NCBI GenBank assembly: GCA_034178705.1
Contig: JAXFQY010000039.1
Coordinates: forward strand, 1 to 64,000
From: RUG12395 sp034178705
GTDB lineage: Bacteria > Bacillota > Clostridia > Oscillospirales > CAG-272
Direction: 5' to 3'
Length of the DNA: 64,000 bases
Shown: positions 41,344 through 50,381 of the stretch, piece after piece
Layout: each line of letters begins with the position of its first letter
Position numbering within the stretch: the stretch's first letter is position 1
Made by a program: the position numbers and the translations under genes
Notes under the pieces: model-generated
The model's input: only the letters and a program-made list of their open reading frames with translations
The model's database searches: none
Told to the model about the DNA's origin: nothing

Positions 41344-44300
41344 TTAACCCTCGTCGTCGTCAAAGCCGTCGTCATCATCGATGTCATCGCCGAAAACATC
41401 GTGATCCAGGCTGTCGTCGATATCCTCTCCCTTTTCGGTAAAGGAATCAAACATATCATCGGTTTCGACCAAATCGCCGAGATCCTCATCACTGACAAGG
41501 TTCGGGGGTTCCAGTTCATCCTCACATTCGGAAAGCTCAACCGTGTTACCGTCCGCGTCAAGAACGCGGATATTAAGCGCAAGTGCCTGCAATTCCTTCA
41601 CAAGTACCTTGAAGGATTCCGGCACGCCCGGGGTCGGAATATTCTGGCCCTTGACAATTGCCTCATAGGCTTTTACTCTGCCAGTGACATCGTCCGACTT
41701 AACGGTAAGAATCTCCTGAAGCGTGTAGGCAGCGCCGTATGCTTCCAGCGCCCAGACTTCCATTTCCCCGAAGCGCTGACCGCCGAACTGCGCTTTTCCG
41801 CCGAGCGGCTGCTGCGTGACGAGGGAGTAAGGGCCTGTAGAGCGCGCATGAATCTTATCGTCAACCAGATGATGGAGCTTAAGGTAGTACATAATTCCGA
41901 CCGTAACCGGATTGTCGAACGGCTCTCCGGTTCTGCCGTCATAAACGGTGGTCTTTCCGTCAACGACACGGAGCTTCCCTTCTTCAAGAAGACTGTCATA
42001 GCGTTCCGGATCGTCCGCACGGACAATATCGCGGTACTTCTTTCCTTCCGCATCCGGTTCATCGAGCAGCTCAATAATTGCCTTGCCGTCGACATTTTCG
42101 TTGCGGCGGATTTCACGCCACATTTCCGCTTTTTTCATCAGCTCGAGAATGTCCTTCTCGTTTGCACCGTCAAAGACCGGGGTCATAACCTTGATGCCGA
42201 GTTTGCGCGCCGCCATGCCGAGGTGAACCTCAAGCACCTGTCCGATATTCATACGGGACGGAACGCCGAGCGGGTTCAGCACGATATCAAGCGGAGTGCC
42301 GTCCGGGAGGAATGGCATATCCTCCGGCGGAAGAATACGGGAAACGACACCTTTGTTTCCGTGACGGCCGGCCATCTTATCTCCGACAGATATTTTTCTC
42401 TTCTGTGCGATATAGATCCGCGCGACCTTATTTACGCCGGGCGCCAGCTCATCGCCGTTTTCACGGGAAAATACGCGGACATCAACGACAATTCCGCTTT
42501 CGCCGTGCGGCAGACGGAGGGAGGTATCACGGACTTCACGTGCTTTCTCTCCGAAAATAGCACGCAGCAGCCGTTCTTCGGCGGTCAGCTCGGTTTCCCC
42601 CTTCGGGGTGACCTTGCCGACAAGAATATCCCCGGCGCGAACCTCCGTGCCGATTTTGACGATGCCTTCCGCTGTCAGATCCTTCAAAGCGTCCTCACCG
42701 ACATTCGGAATTTCGCGTGTAATTTCCTCGGGGCCGAGCTTGGTGTCCCGTGCCTCGTGGGAGTATTCCTCAATGTGAATCGAGGTGTAAACATCGTTGC
42801 GTACCAGACGCTCGTTCAGCAGAACTGCGTCCTCATAGTTATATCCTTCCCAGGTCATAAAGCCGATCAAGGCGTTCTTGCCGAGGGACATTTCGCCGTT
42901 TGAGGTGGACGGACCGTCCGCAATGACGTCGCCCTTTGTGATTTTCTGCCCCTCGCTTACGATCGGACGCTGATTGACGCAGGTGCCCTGATTGGATCGC
43001 TTGAATTTCAGAAGACGGTAAACATCGCGCTGTCCGTCCTCCCGGCGGATCGTGATTTCCGCGGCGGTAACACGCTCTACGACGCCGCTTTCCTTCGCAA
43101 TCACGACAACACCGGAGTCATAGGCTGCCGGATATTCCATGCCGGTTGCAACGATCGGTGCTTCCGTGACCATCAACGGGACAGCCTGCTTCTGCATGTT
43201 CGAGCCCATGAGCGCCCGGCTGTTATCGTCATTTTCCAGGAAGGGGATCATTGCTGTGGCAACGGATACAACCATCTTCGGGGAGACATCCATCAGGTCG
43301 ACCTCTTCCCGGTCAACTTCAATAATCTGATCCTTCGCACGGACGACGACGCGCTTGTTTTTGAAGCGATGCTGCTCGTCGAGCGGCTCATTTGCCTGCG
43401 CAACGATGTAATCGTCCTCGACATCTGCCGTCATGTAGCGGACCTCGTCGGTGACAATACCGGTTTCTTTATCGACAACACGGAACGGCGCTTCAATAAA
43501 GCCGTATTCACTGATCTTAGCGTAGGTGGCAAGATAAGAAATCAGACCGATGTTCGGACCTTCCGGCGTCTCAATCGGACACATTCTTCCGTAATGCGTA
43601 TAGTGAACGTCACGGACGTCGAAGGATGCACGGTCACGGGAAAGACCGCCGGGACCGAGCGCGGAGAGACGGCGCTTATGCGTCAACTCCGCCAGGGGGT
43701 TGTTCTGATCCATGAACTGTGAAAGCTGAGAAGAGCCGAAAAACTCACGGATCGCCGTGACAACCGGACGAACGTTGATCAAAGCGGCGGGGGAGACATC
43801 TTCGGTATCCTGCAGGGTCATCCGTTCCTTGACGATTTTATCAAGACGGGAGAGACCGATGCGGAGCTGATTCTGGAGCAGCTCACCGACCGAACGCATG
43901 CGGCGGTTTCCGAGATGGTCAATATCATCCGTCTGCCCGATTCCATGGCTCAGGCAAATCAGGTAGTTAATAGAAGAGAAGATATCATCGACAAGGATGT
44001 GCTTCGGGCAGAGATCAAGCGCGCGCGCTTCACAGAGACGGAGAAGTTTGTCCTTATCCCCGCCTGCCTCTTCAATGATCTCGGAGAGAACGTCAAAACG
44101 GACCTTTTCGGAAAGCCCCTTGATTTCAAGAGGATAACCGAGCAGGGCTTCGGGGTAGATTGTACCGTTGCCGAATACGCGCTGCTCCGCACCGTTGTCT
44201 CCGGTTACATAGGCTTCATTTGCGCCGCGGCGTTCAATTTCACGGGAGAGCTTACGGTCAAGATAGACCCCGGCGTCGCAAAGAAGCTCGCCTGTCATGC

Positions 44301-45210
44301 TGACGATCGGGCGGGTCGTTTTGTGTCCCTCAATGCGGCGGGAGAGACCGAGCTTACGGTTATACTTATAACGTCCTACCGCGGCAAGGTCATAGCGCTT
44401 GTTATCAAAGAAGGTGTTATTCATCAGAAGCTCTGCGCTTTCGACAAGCGGCGGCTCGCCCGGACGGAGCTTCTTGTAAATTTCCTTGAGAGCCTCCTCA
44501 CGGAAGGAGGTGCCTTTGTCAAGGGCAGCCCGGCGTGCGTCATCCTTCTCAAAGGTAGCGGTGATTTTCGGATCGTCGCCGAACATGGCAACAATATCCT
44601 CATCCGTTTCGACACCGAAAGCACGGATCAGGATGGTAATCGGAAGTTTGCGGTTTTTATCGATTTTCACGTAGAACGCGTCGTTTGCATCCGTCTCATA
44701 CTCGAGCCAAGCGCCGCGGTACGGAATAATCGTGGAGGTGAACATGGTTTTTCCGGTTTTATCAATGTCGCTGCCAAAGTAGACGCCGGGAGAACGTACG
44801 AACTGCGAAACGATGACACGCTCCGCACCGTTAATCACGAAGGTTCCGCTTTCGGTCATCAGCGGGAAGTCGCCCATGTAAATCTCGGACTCCTTGACTT
44901 CCTCGGTTGTCTTATTTGTGAGGCGAACCGTCACCTTCAGCGGCGCCGCGTAATTGACGTCGCGTTCCTTGCATTCCTCCACCGGATACTGCGGTTTGGA
45001 ATCCAAGGAGTATCCGATGAAATCAATAGAGAGATTGCCCGAGTAGTCTACAATCGGAGACACATCCCGGAGAACCTCAGGGAGACCCTCATCAAGGAAC
45101 CATTGATAAGACTTCTTCTGAACCTCTATCAGATTCGGCATTTGGATCGGGGCTTCGATCTTGGAAAAGCTCATGCGTTCGGTGATGCCGAGTTTTTGAG
45201 GTTTGAGCAT
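41344..45210 (-). CDS. rpoB: DNA-directed RNA polymerase subunit beta
   Basis: The protein has all beta-subunit landmarks. The rifampicin region reads SSQLSQFMDQNNPLAELTH followed by KRRLSALGPGG, the sensitive-type sequence with Asp, His and Ser at the main resistance positions. GNKGVVSRILP and KAQFGGQRFGEMEVWALEA lie in the C-terminal half. The last ~50 residues are very acidic (DDSLDHDVF to DDDDGFDDDEG). The start was set at the ATG at 45210 (MLKPQKLGITERMSFSK), 11 bases after GGAG; a GTG at 45222 would overlap that site. The rplJ-rplL genes usually upstream are missing here, and the operon has its own promoter. Confidence 0.97.
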   Translation of the reverse strand: MLKPQKLGITERMSFSKIEAPIQMPNLIEVQKKSYQWFLDEGLPEVLRDVSPIVDYSGNLSIDFIGYSLDSKPQYPVEECKERDVNYAAPLKVTVRLTNKTTEEVKESEIYMGDFPLMTESGTFVINGAERVIVSQFVRSPGVYFGSDIDKTGKTMFTSTIIPYRGAWLEYETDANDAFYVKIDKNRKLPITILIRAFGVETDEDIVAMFGDDPKITATFEKDDARRAALDKGTSFREEALKEIYKKLRPGEPPLVESAELLMNNTFFDNKRYDLAAVGRYKYNRKLGLSRRIEGHKTTRPIVSMTGELLCDAGVYLDRKLSREIERRGANEAYVTGDNGAEQRVFGNGTIYPEALLGYPLEIKGLSEKVRFDVLSEIIEEAGGDKDKLLRLCEARALDLCPKHILVDDIFSSINYLICLSHGIGQTDDIDHLGNRRMRSVGELLQNQLRIGLSRLDKIVKERMTLQDTEDVSPAALINVRPVVTAIREFFGSSQLSQFMDQNNPLAELTHKRRLSALGPGGLSRDRASFDVRDVHYTHYGRMCPIETPEGPNIGLISYLATYAKISEYGFIEAPFRVVDKETGIVTDEVRYMTADVEDDYIVAQANEPLDEQHRFKNKRVVVRAKDQIIEVDREEVDLMDVSPKMVVSVATAMIPFLENDDNSRALMGSNMQKQAVPLMVTEAPIVATGMEYPAAYDSGVVVIAKESGVVERVTAAEITIRREDGQRDVYRLLKFKRSNQGTCVNQRPIVSEGQKITKGDVIADGPSTSNGEMSLGKNALIGFMTWEGYNYEDAVLLNERLVRNDVYTSIHIEEYSHEARDTKLGPEEITREIPNVGEDALKDLTAEGIVKIGTEVRAGDILVGKVTPKGETELTAEERLLRAIFGEKAREVRDTSLRLPHGESGIVVDVRVFSRENGDELAPGVNKVARIYIAQKRKISVGDKMAGRHGNKGVVSRILPPEDMPFLPDGTPLDIVLNPLGVPSRMNIGQVLEVHLGMAARKLGIKVMTPVFDGANEKDILELMKKAEMWREIRRNENVDGKAIIELLDEPDAEGKKYRDIVRADDPERYDSLLEEGKLRVVDGKTTVYDGRTGEPFDNPVTVGIMYYLKLHHLVDDKIHARSTGPYSLVTQQPLGGKAQFGGQRFGEMEVWALEAYGAAYTLQEILTVKSDDVTGRVKAYEAIVKGQNIPTPGVPESFKVLVKELQALALNIRVLDADGNTVELSECEDELEPPNLVSDEDLGDLVETDDMFDSFTEKGEDIDDSLDHDVFGDDIDDDDGFDDDEG

Positions 45211-45245
45211 GTTCAGAATCACTCCATTTCATTATTCTGGGGTCG

Positions 45246-45277
45246 AAAAAACTCGCCCCCGCGGGATTTTGGCGGAC
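45246..45277 (-). terminator. Possible attenuator in the rpoB leader
   Basis: On the - strand, CGCC, a short bulge and CCCGCGGG, then GGCG, are followed by AG and six T residues, 36 bases before the rpoB start. The stem is short, so this is only a candidate for premature termination. Confidence 0.3.
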
Positions 45278-45327
45278 AATAGGACCAGCCTCTGCCCATA
45301 GGACAAGCGATTATAATTCAGCATATT

Positions 45328-45356
45328 ATTATAGCAAAGGCATCCGCGGTTGTCAA
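45328..45356 (-). promoter_or_regulatory. Consensus rpoBC promoter
   Basis: On the - strand, TTGACA (45356-45351), a 17-base spacer and TATAAT (45333-45328). It is a perfect match, as expected for a highly expressed operon, and gives a leader of about 110 bases. The rest of the gap up to the terminator at 45495 shows nothing else. Confidence 0.93.
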
Positions 45357-45494
45357 GGGGAATTTCGCAGTTTTCCTTAAAAAGGATTTTTCAAAAAACA
45401 TAGAAAAAGATCAGAATCGCCGCATACCATCCTTTGGGCCTGAAACGGAGAGCCTGACAATGGTTTTTCAGAAGCTGTTTGGAATCCGCTGCGC

Positions 45495-45530
45495 AGAAAA
45501 CGGCGGTCGAGCCGACCGCCGTTTTCTCTT
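45495..45530. terminator. Strong hairpin terminator
   Basis: AGAAAACGGCGGTC (45495-45508) pairs perfectly with GACCGCCGTTTTCT (45514-45527), with TTTTC inside the 3' arm. It lies about 60 bases past the stop of the surface-protein gene on the - strand. Confidence 0.8.
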
Positions 45531-45582
45531 TTATCCAAAGATAAATCTAACTAAGATATGTTTTTTCAGAAGTGGGACAGAA

Positions 45583-46893
45583 TCAGTTCTCGCGCTTCTT
45601 TACAAAGACCATAGCCGCCGCCGCAACAAGCGCCGCACCGCTGATCACGAAGAGAACGGGAGAGATGTCACCGGTAGGAGGAGTAACCTCGCCGGCGGTG
45701 GTAGCCGGAACCGGTTCGGTTGCCGGAGCCGCTGTGGTTTCCTGCGCCGGAGCAGCTGTGGTTTCCTGCGCCGGAGCGTCGGTGGTAACAACAGGAGGGT
45801 CGGTCACGACCGGCGTGCTGCCGCCGTCAAGGGTTCCGCTGCCGAAGGTACCGGTGTAGGTATATTCCTTCATTGCAGTAAAGCCGAGGGTTTTGATCTT
45901 TCCGGAGGCGTCAACCGCGGCCTTGATGGACGGGTCGATCAGCAGCTCGGAATTGGCAAACAGGGTTGCTTCCTCGTATCCGCTGAAAACGGAGGCGCCG
46001 GAGATACCGTAGAAAATGATGTTTCCGGCGGTATCGGTAAAGGTATGATCCGCTGCCTGCTGTGCATTGTTGAAGGAGTCTTCAATCTTGAAGTTTTTGG
46101 TCAGGACGATCTGAACATCGCCCTTAAAGCCGGTTGCCTTGGAGTCGTGAGCCGTTGCCCAGCAGTCAATCACGCCGCCGTCCAGAACGAGAAGCCCGGA
46201 GCCGTAATTAACGGCAGCACTGCTGCGTCCGCCGAGGGCAAGCTTGAAGGTCTTGGCGTCTCCGCCGAACTCAACAACGCACTTGCCGGTGTAATCGGCA
46301 GGAGCGCCGCTGCGGGGACCGCCGATGATTTCAAGGAAAGAACCGCTGAGTATGGTGAGGTGGGTGTCCTGCGCGGTGTCAAGCGTGGATGCGGAGCCCT
46401 GATCGCCTCCGTTAACGTAAAGGCGGGGCCATTCTCTGCCGTCATCCTCTGCGACAGTAACACCGTAGCCGAAGGTAAGGTGATGGAACATGCCGTGAAC
46501 AACCCAGGTGCTTGCCAGCTGGAGGTGCAGGTTTTTGAAGACTGTCGGACCGCCGCAGTAAAAATGGTCGGTTACAACGACATAAATTCCGCCGTTGTAG
46601 TCCACGTTGTTGTACTTACCGGTAATGGTAATCGTTCCGGTATGCTCGGGCGCATAGAAAGCCGAAAGAAAGTTGATTTCTCCGACCAGCACGATCGTGC
46701 CGCCTTCATCGCCGAGAGCATTGTACGCATCTTCAAGCGAGGGCAGTGCTTTTTCCGGAGAACTTCCGTCTCCGACTGCATCTTCCTTGACATAGACAAC
46801 TTTTTCCTCCGCTGCACTGGCGGGAAGAACAAAAGCAGGGACAAGGGAGAGCATAAGTAAACATGCGAGAGCTATTGCGCAAAGCTTCTTCAT
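45583..46893 (-). CDS. Secreted surface protein with Thr/Ala/Pro linker and PPTGD membrane tail
   Basis: A signal peptide (1-~27, ending FVLPASA-AE) precedes ~330 residues of repeated short beta strands with turns such as GGTIVLVGEI, GTITITGKYN, LTILSGSFLEIIGG and GLLVLDGGVIDC, suggesting a right-handed beta-helix like those of pectin-lyase-fold surface proteins. A linker (~355-403) contains two identical AQETTAAP octads encoded by a 24-base direct repeat. The C-terminus is PPTGD (~405-409), a hydrophobic helix and KKREN, which resembles a sortase-type wall-sorting signal but lacks the canonical leucine of LPxTG. It has its own promoter and terminator. The start at 46893 follows AAAGGAA. The function is unknown; adhesion or glycan binding is possible. 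Confidence 0.8.
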   Translation of the reverse strand: MKKLCAIALACLLMLSLVPAFVLPASAAEEKVVYVKEDAVGDGSSPEKALPSLEDAYNALGDEGGTIVLVGEINFLSAFYAPEHTGTITITGKYNNVDYNGGIYVVVTDHFYCGGPTVFKNLHLQLASTWVVHGMFHHLTFGYGVTVAEDDGREWPRLYVNGGDQGSASTLDTAQDTHLTILSGSFLEIIGGPRSGAPADYTGKCVVEFGGDAKTFKLALGGRSSAAVNYGSGLLVLDGGVIDCWATAHDSKATGFKGDVQIVLTKNFKIEDSFNNAQQAADHTFTDTAGNIIFYGISGASVFSGYEEATLFANSELLIDPSIKAAVDASGKIKTLGFTAMKEYTYTGTFGSGTLDGGSTPVVTDPPVVTTDAPAQETTAAPAQETTAAPATEPVPATTAGEVTPPTGDISPVLFVISGAALVAAAAMVFVKKREN

Positions 46894-46944
46894 AAGAATT
46901 TCCTTTCTATTTTCGCAGAGGCCACAGCCTCGGAGGATAATCAT

Positions 46945-46973
46945 ATAATAGCACAGAACCTCTTCGGATTCAA
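46945..46973 (-). promoter_or_regulatory. Promoter of the surface-protein gene
   Basis: On the - strand, TTGAAT (46973-46968), 17 bases, TATTAT (46950-46945), about 50 bases upstream of the start codon. Confidence 0.7.
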
Positions 46974-47067
46974 GATTAATTTGTAGGATGATTTTACAAA
47001 AAATATTGACTCACGTATAAAATTGGCGAAAATCACAAAAAACGGGATAATTTATCCCTGCTTGCAA

Positions 47068-47484
47068 TCAGTCCTCTTTTTCTTGATCCTCCGCAGGCTT
47101 TTTCTTCTCTTTTTCCGCCGCTTTCACAAAAGCATCCTTCCGCTCACGAAGACGGTTGATGCCTTTGACCAGGCAGAAAACAACAAACGCGGTGATCAGA
47201 AAATCCAGCGCGGTCTGAAGAAACTGTCCGTACTTGATCGCGACGGTCTCAACCGCTTCGGTTGCCGGGTCATCCGGTTTCAAGGTAATAGCAAGGTCGG
47301 CAAACTCTTTGCCGTTGATGAAAAATCCGACGATCGGATTGACGATGTCATTCACGAGGGAGGTCACGATTTTCTGGAACGCGCCGCCGACAATAATACC
47401 GACTGCCATGTCCATCACGTTTCCCCGCGCAATGAACTCTTTGAATTCGCCGAAAAACCCTTTTTTCTTTGCTTGTTCTGCCAT
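47068..47484 (-). CDS. mscL: Large-conductance mechanosensitive channel
   Basis: MscL opens under membrane tension to release solutes during osmotic downshock. The 138-residue protein has the N-terminal amphipathic helix KGFFGEFKEFIARGNVMDMAVG leading into TM1 (GIIVGGAFQKIVTSLVNDIV), a periplasm-facing loop, TM2 (ALDFLITAFVVFCLVKGINRL) and a charged C-terminal bundle ending in E/K/D-rich sequence. AAGGAG precedes the ATG. It appears to be a single-gene unit. Confidence 0.96.
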   Translation of the reverse strand: MAEQAKKKGFFGEFKEFIARGNVMDMAVGIIVGGAFQKIVTSLVNDIVNPIVGFFINGKEFADLAITLKPDDPATEAVETVAIKYGQFLQTALDFLITAFVVFCLVKGINRLRERKDAFVKAAEKEKKKPAEDQEKED

Positions 47485-47503
47485 GATAACTGTCTCCTTT
47501 ATA

Positions 47504-47533
47504 AATATAAAATATTTGGATTCGGGTTGTGAA
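47504..47533 (-). promoter_or_regulatory. Probable mscL promoter
   Basis: On the - strand, TTCACA (47533-47528), 18 bases, TATATT (47509-47504), just upstream of the ribosome site. The match is moderate. Confidence 0.45.
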
Positions 47534-47550
47534 CGGAAGGAAAAACCGGA

Positions 47551-48270
47551 TTACGTGTGCGTTGCTGCATGTGTGCAAAGATCCGAAAGCGGGCAAACGG
47601 AGCAATCCGCGCCGCGGGCGGGACAATGCTCTCTGCCGACCAGAACGATTCTGTGGCAGAAGGCGGAGCGGTCGGGCTCGGGGATCAAAGGGTTCAGAAT
47701 CCGTTCGACTTTCAGGGGATCCCGGATGTCCTCCGGATAAAACCCGAGGCGTCCGCAAACGCGAATGCAATGGGTGTCACAGACAACGCCTCCGCACCCG
47801 TAGAGATCCCCGCGCAGAAGATTGGCGATTTTTCTTCCGACCCCGGGAAGCGCCAGCAGTTCCTCCTCTTCCCGCGGAATCCATCCGCCGTACCGATCGG
47901 AAAGGATCCTTGCGCTTTCGCGGATGCTTTTTGCTTTTTCCCGATACAGTCCGCAGGAGCGGATCAACTCCTCCAGTCGGGAGAGTTCAATCTGCGCCGC
48001 AGCCTGGGGCGTCGGAATTTCCGCAAACAGTGCAGGGGAAATTTCGTTGACGCGCTTGTCGGTACACTGTGCCGACAGCCTTGCCATGACAAACAACCGC
48101 CACGGATCCCCCTCATATTGCAGCGCACACGCTGCATCCGGATAGAGCTCTGTCAGGCGGGAAGATACGGCTTCGGCAAGAGCGCGCAACTTTTTTGCGG
48201 GTTTTGCCGGAAGCTTCGATTTTGTTGATTTTTTTGTTTTATCTTTACTCTGCATTCTCTTCATCGGCAT
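47551..48270 (-). CDS. nth: Endonuclease III
   Basis: Nth removes oxidised pyrimidines and nicks abasic sites. The helix-hairpin-helix motif LPGVGRKIANLL carries the catalytic lysine, and the conserved aspartate is in VVCDTHCIRVCGRLGF. The C-terminal iron-sulfur loop is C-x6-C-x2-C-x5-C (CPARGADCSVCPLSDLC). The N-terminus has a Lys-rich extension. It overlaps the end of mrdA. Starts at 48270, 48264 and 48255 are all in frame and none has an ideal ribosome site, so the exact N-terminus is uncertain. Confidence 0.93.
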   Translation of the reverse strand: MPMKRMQSKDKTKKSTKSKLPAKPAKKLRALAEAVSSRLTELYPDAACALQYEGDPWRLFVMARLSAQCTDKRVNEISPALFAEIPTPQAAAQIELSRLEELIRSCGLYREKAKSIRESARILSDRYGGWIPREEEELLALPGVGRKIANLLRGDLYGCGGVVCDTHCIRVCGRLGFYPEDIRDPLKVERILNPLIPEPDRSAFCHRIVLVGREHCPARGADCSVCPLSDLCTHAATHT

Positions 48271-50368
48271 TGGTCAAACCGAAATATACATCAAAAATAT
48301 CTTTTGCAACCGCCCCGAGCGGGGTTCCGCTTGCACCGTGCTCCACTACGGCAGCAACAACAATTTCCGGAACCTCCAATGGAGCAAAGGCAACAAAGGT
48401 TCCGTTGTCGCTGCGCGTTTTTGTTACCTGAGCGGTACCGGTTTTCCCGCCCATGGTAATGGGATAATCCTCAAAAATCCGCGCGGTTGATCCGTTTTCC
48501 GGGACGTTTTTCATCGCATTTTTGACAACATCCACAACTTCGCGAGAAAGGGAAAGCGTACTGATTGCCTCCGGTTTTACGGAGAAAAGTGCATTTCCGG
48601 TTGCATAGTCCACGGAGGAGTGGAGAAGATGGGCGCGATAGCGTGTTCCGCAGTTCGTCAGGCTGGAAAGGTAAACCGCAAGCTGCAGAGGCGTGAAGGT
48701 GTTGTAGGATTGCCCGATGGCGGCCTGGAGCGTATCGCCGGGCCCCCAAGAGCCGAGTCCGCTGCTTTCTACATAATCCGGTCCCGCCAGAATCCCTGTT
48801 TTCTCCGGAAGCTCGATTCCCGTCGGTTCCCCCAGTCCGAAGCCCCGGTCATAATAGTTCAGACGCTCGATCGTGAGCAATCTTCCGCATTCGAAAAAGA
48901 AAATATTGCAGGAGTTATGGATTGCATCGACAACCGTCTGCGGTCCGTGTACCAGCCCGTAGGTGAGATAATACCAGCAACGGGGCTGATAGTCTTTGTA
49001 ATACGTGTAAACGCCGTTATCCACAATGACGGTATCGGGTGTGATAACCCCTTCGGAAAGCGCAGCGGCAGCGGTTCCGGGTTTGAAAGTAGATCCGGGA
49101 GGATAAAGCCCGTTCAGGGCGCGGTTGACAAGCGGAGCACGCTCGTCCTTGATCAAATCCTCCAGATCCTCAACATAGGTCGAAAGATCAAAGGTAGGAT
49201 AGGAGGCAATTGCGAAAATTTCTCCGGTGCTCGGAGAAATGGCAACACAGGCTCCCGCATCCGCATCCTCTCCGTCAAGGGTGCCGGGCTTGGTTTTTCC
49301 CTCTTCGGCTATTTTTTCAATATTCCGCGCAAGGGAATCCTCTGCGGCAATCTGGATATTGATGTCAATTGTGAGCCGGATATCCTGTCCTGCGACAGGC
49401 TCGGTTTTCCAGTATTTTTGGATAATGTTTCCTTTTTCGTCTTCAACAATGACCTCAACGCCATCCGTACCGTGCAGATAGCTTTCAAAAGCTTCCTCGG
49501 CGCCGGAAATGCCCACCTTGGCATTCAGCGGGTAGCCGAGCGCAAGATACTTTTCCTTGGTTTCTGCCGTAATATCTCCGACACGCCCGAGAATATGTGA
49601 GGCATATCCGGGGTAGTAATAAACCCGCTGGGCGCGCTTGTCGGAAAAAATCCCGCGCTGTCCGGTTTCCGAAACCGCGGTGAGAAACCGCATGGACACG
49701 TCCTCCGCAATCAGATAGCTGTTTGTCGGAGAAAAACGGATATAATCCAGTGAAAAACGGCGCTCCAGCAGAATTTGCGTATCGTCAGCGGAGTAAAGCG
49801 CTTCTCCTGTTTCTTCCGCGATGAGTTTATAACGCAGAAGAAGATAGGAGCGAAGCTCCGGCGCCGTAATCGACTCCGCCTGAGCCTGCCGTTCCTCCTC
49901 CGATTTCTTTTTATCTCCGTAACCGAGTTCGATCAGGAGACGGACAAGCTTTTCCCGCTTTTTTCCGTCGGAGGCGTAGTCCTCGGTGAACACCGGAGCG
50001 TCCGCCGTGCCGGACAGCGGATATTCGGGTTCTGTCAATTTCTCGGATTCGCCGCAATCGGCGGCAAGATGGATTACCGTCAGAATCGTCCGGTTGAAGC
50101 CGACGGCATCCGCAGGAATCTCCCCGTAGTCAAGCAAAAGATTATAGGAATAGCGGTTTCCCACAAGCAGCACGCCGTTGCGGTCGTAAATTTCCCCGCG
50201 CTGCACCGGAACCGTTACGGTTCGGGTATAGGTTTTTTCCGAAACATAATCATAAAGATCGGCGGAAACCAATTGCAGATTGACAAGACGCGCGAAAAAA
50301 ACAAGGCAGACGGCGACAGGGAGGGCGCCGAGAAAGAAATAACGGAAGGGATGCGTTCGTTTTCTCAT
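48245..50368 (-). CDS. mrdA: Penicillin-binding protein 2 (elongasome transpeptidase)
   Basis: This class B PBP cross-links peptidoglycan during elongation. An N-terminal membrane helix (~10-30) is followed by the pedestal domain and transpeptidase domain. The active-site Ser426 is in PPGSTFKPG. The second motif is NSCN near residue 488, and the third is GGKTGTAQV near residue 655. The 707 residues suit a clostridial PBP2. It lies 13 bases downstream of mreD in the mreB-mreC-mreD-mrdA order, which supports an elongation role rather than division or sporulation. Confidence 0.95.
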   Translation of the reverse strand: MRKRTHPFRYFFLGALPVAVCLVFFARLVNLQLVSADLYDYVSEKTYTRTVTVPVQRGEIYDRNGVLLVGNRYSYNLLLDYGEIPADAVGFNRTILTVIHLAADCGESEKLTEPEYPLSGTADAPVFTEDYASDGKKREKLVRLLIELGYGDKKKSEEERQAQAESITAPELRSYLLLRYKLIAEETGEALYSADDTQILLERRFSLDYIRFSPTNSYLIAEDVSMRFLTAVSETGQRGIFSDKRAQRVYYYPGYASHILGRVGDITAETKEKYLALGYPLNAKVGISGAEEAFESYLHGTDGVEVIVEDEKGNIIQKYWKTEPVAGQDIRLTIDINIQIAAEDSLARNIEKIAEEGKTKPGTLDGEDADAGACVAISPSTGEIFAIASYPTFDLSTYVEDLEDLIKDERAPLVNRALNGLYPPGSTFKPGTAAAALSEGVITPDTVIVDNGVYTYYKDYQPRCWYYLTYGLVHGPQTVVDAIHNSCNIFFFECGRLLTIERLNYYDRGFGLGEPTGIELPEKTGILAGPDYVESSGLGSWGPGDTLQAAIGQSYNTFTPLQLAVYLSSLTNCGTRYRAHLLHSSVDYATGNALFSVKPEAISTLSLSREVVDVVKNAMKNVPENGSTARIFEDYPITMGGKTGTAQVTKTRSDNGTFVAFAPLEVPEIVVAAVVEHGASGTPLGAVAKDIFDVYFGLTNADEENAE

Positions 50369-50381
50369 GGTTTTCTCCGGG

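Noticed and set aside
41326..42903. A 525-codon + strand frame opposite rpoB
   Set aside because: It mirrors rpoB codons and has no independent protein signature.
45460..46860. A 466-codon + strand Gly/Arg-rich frame opposite the surface-protein gene
   Set aside because: The composition is that of reversed Ala/Thr/Pro codons; the - strand gene has a signal peptide, anchor, promoter and terminator.
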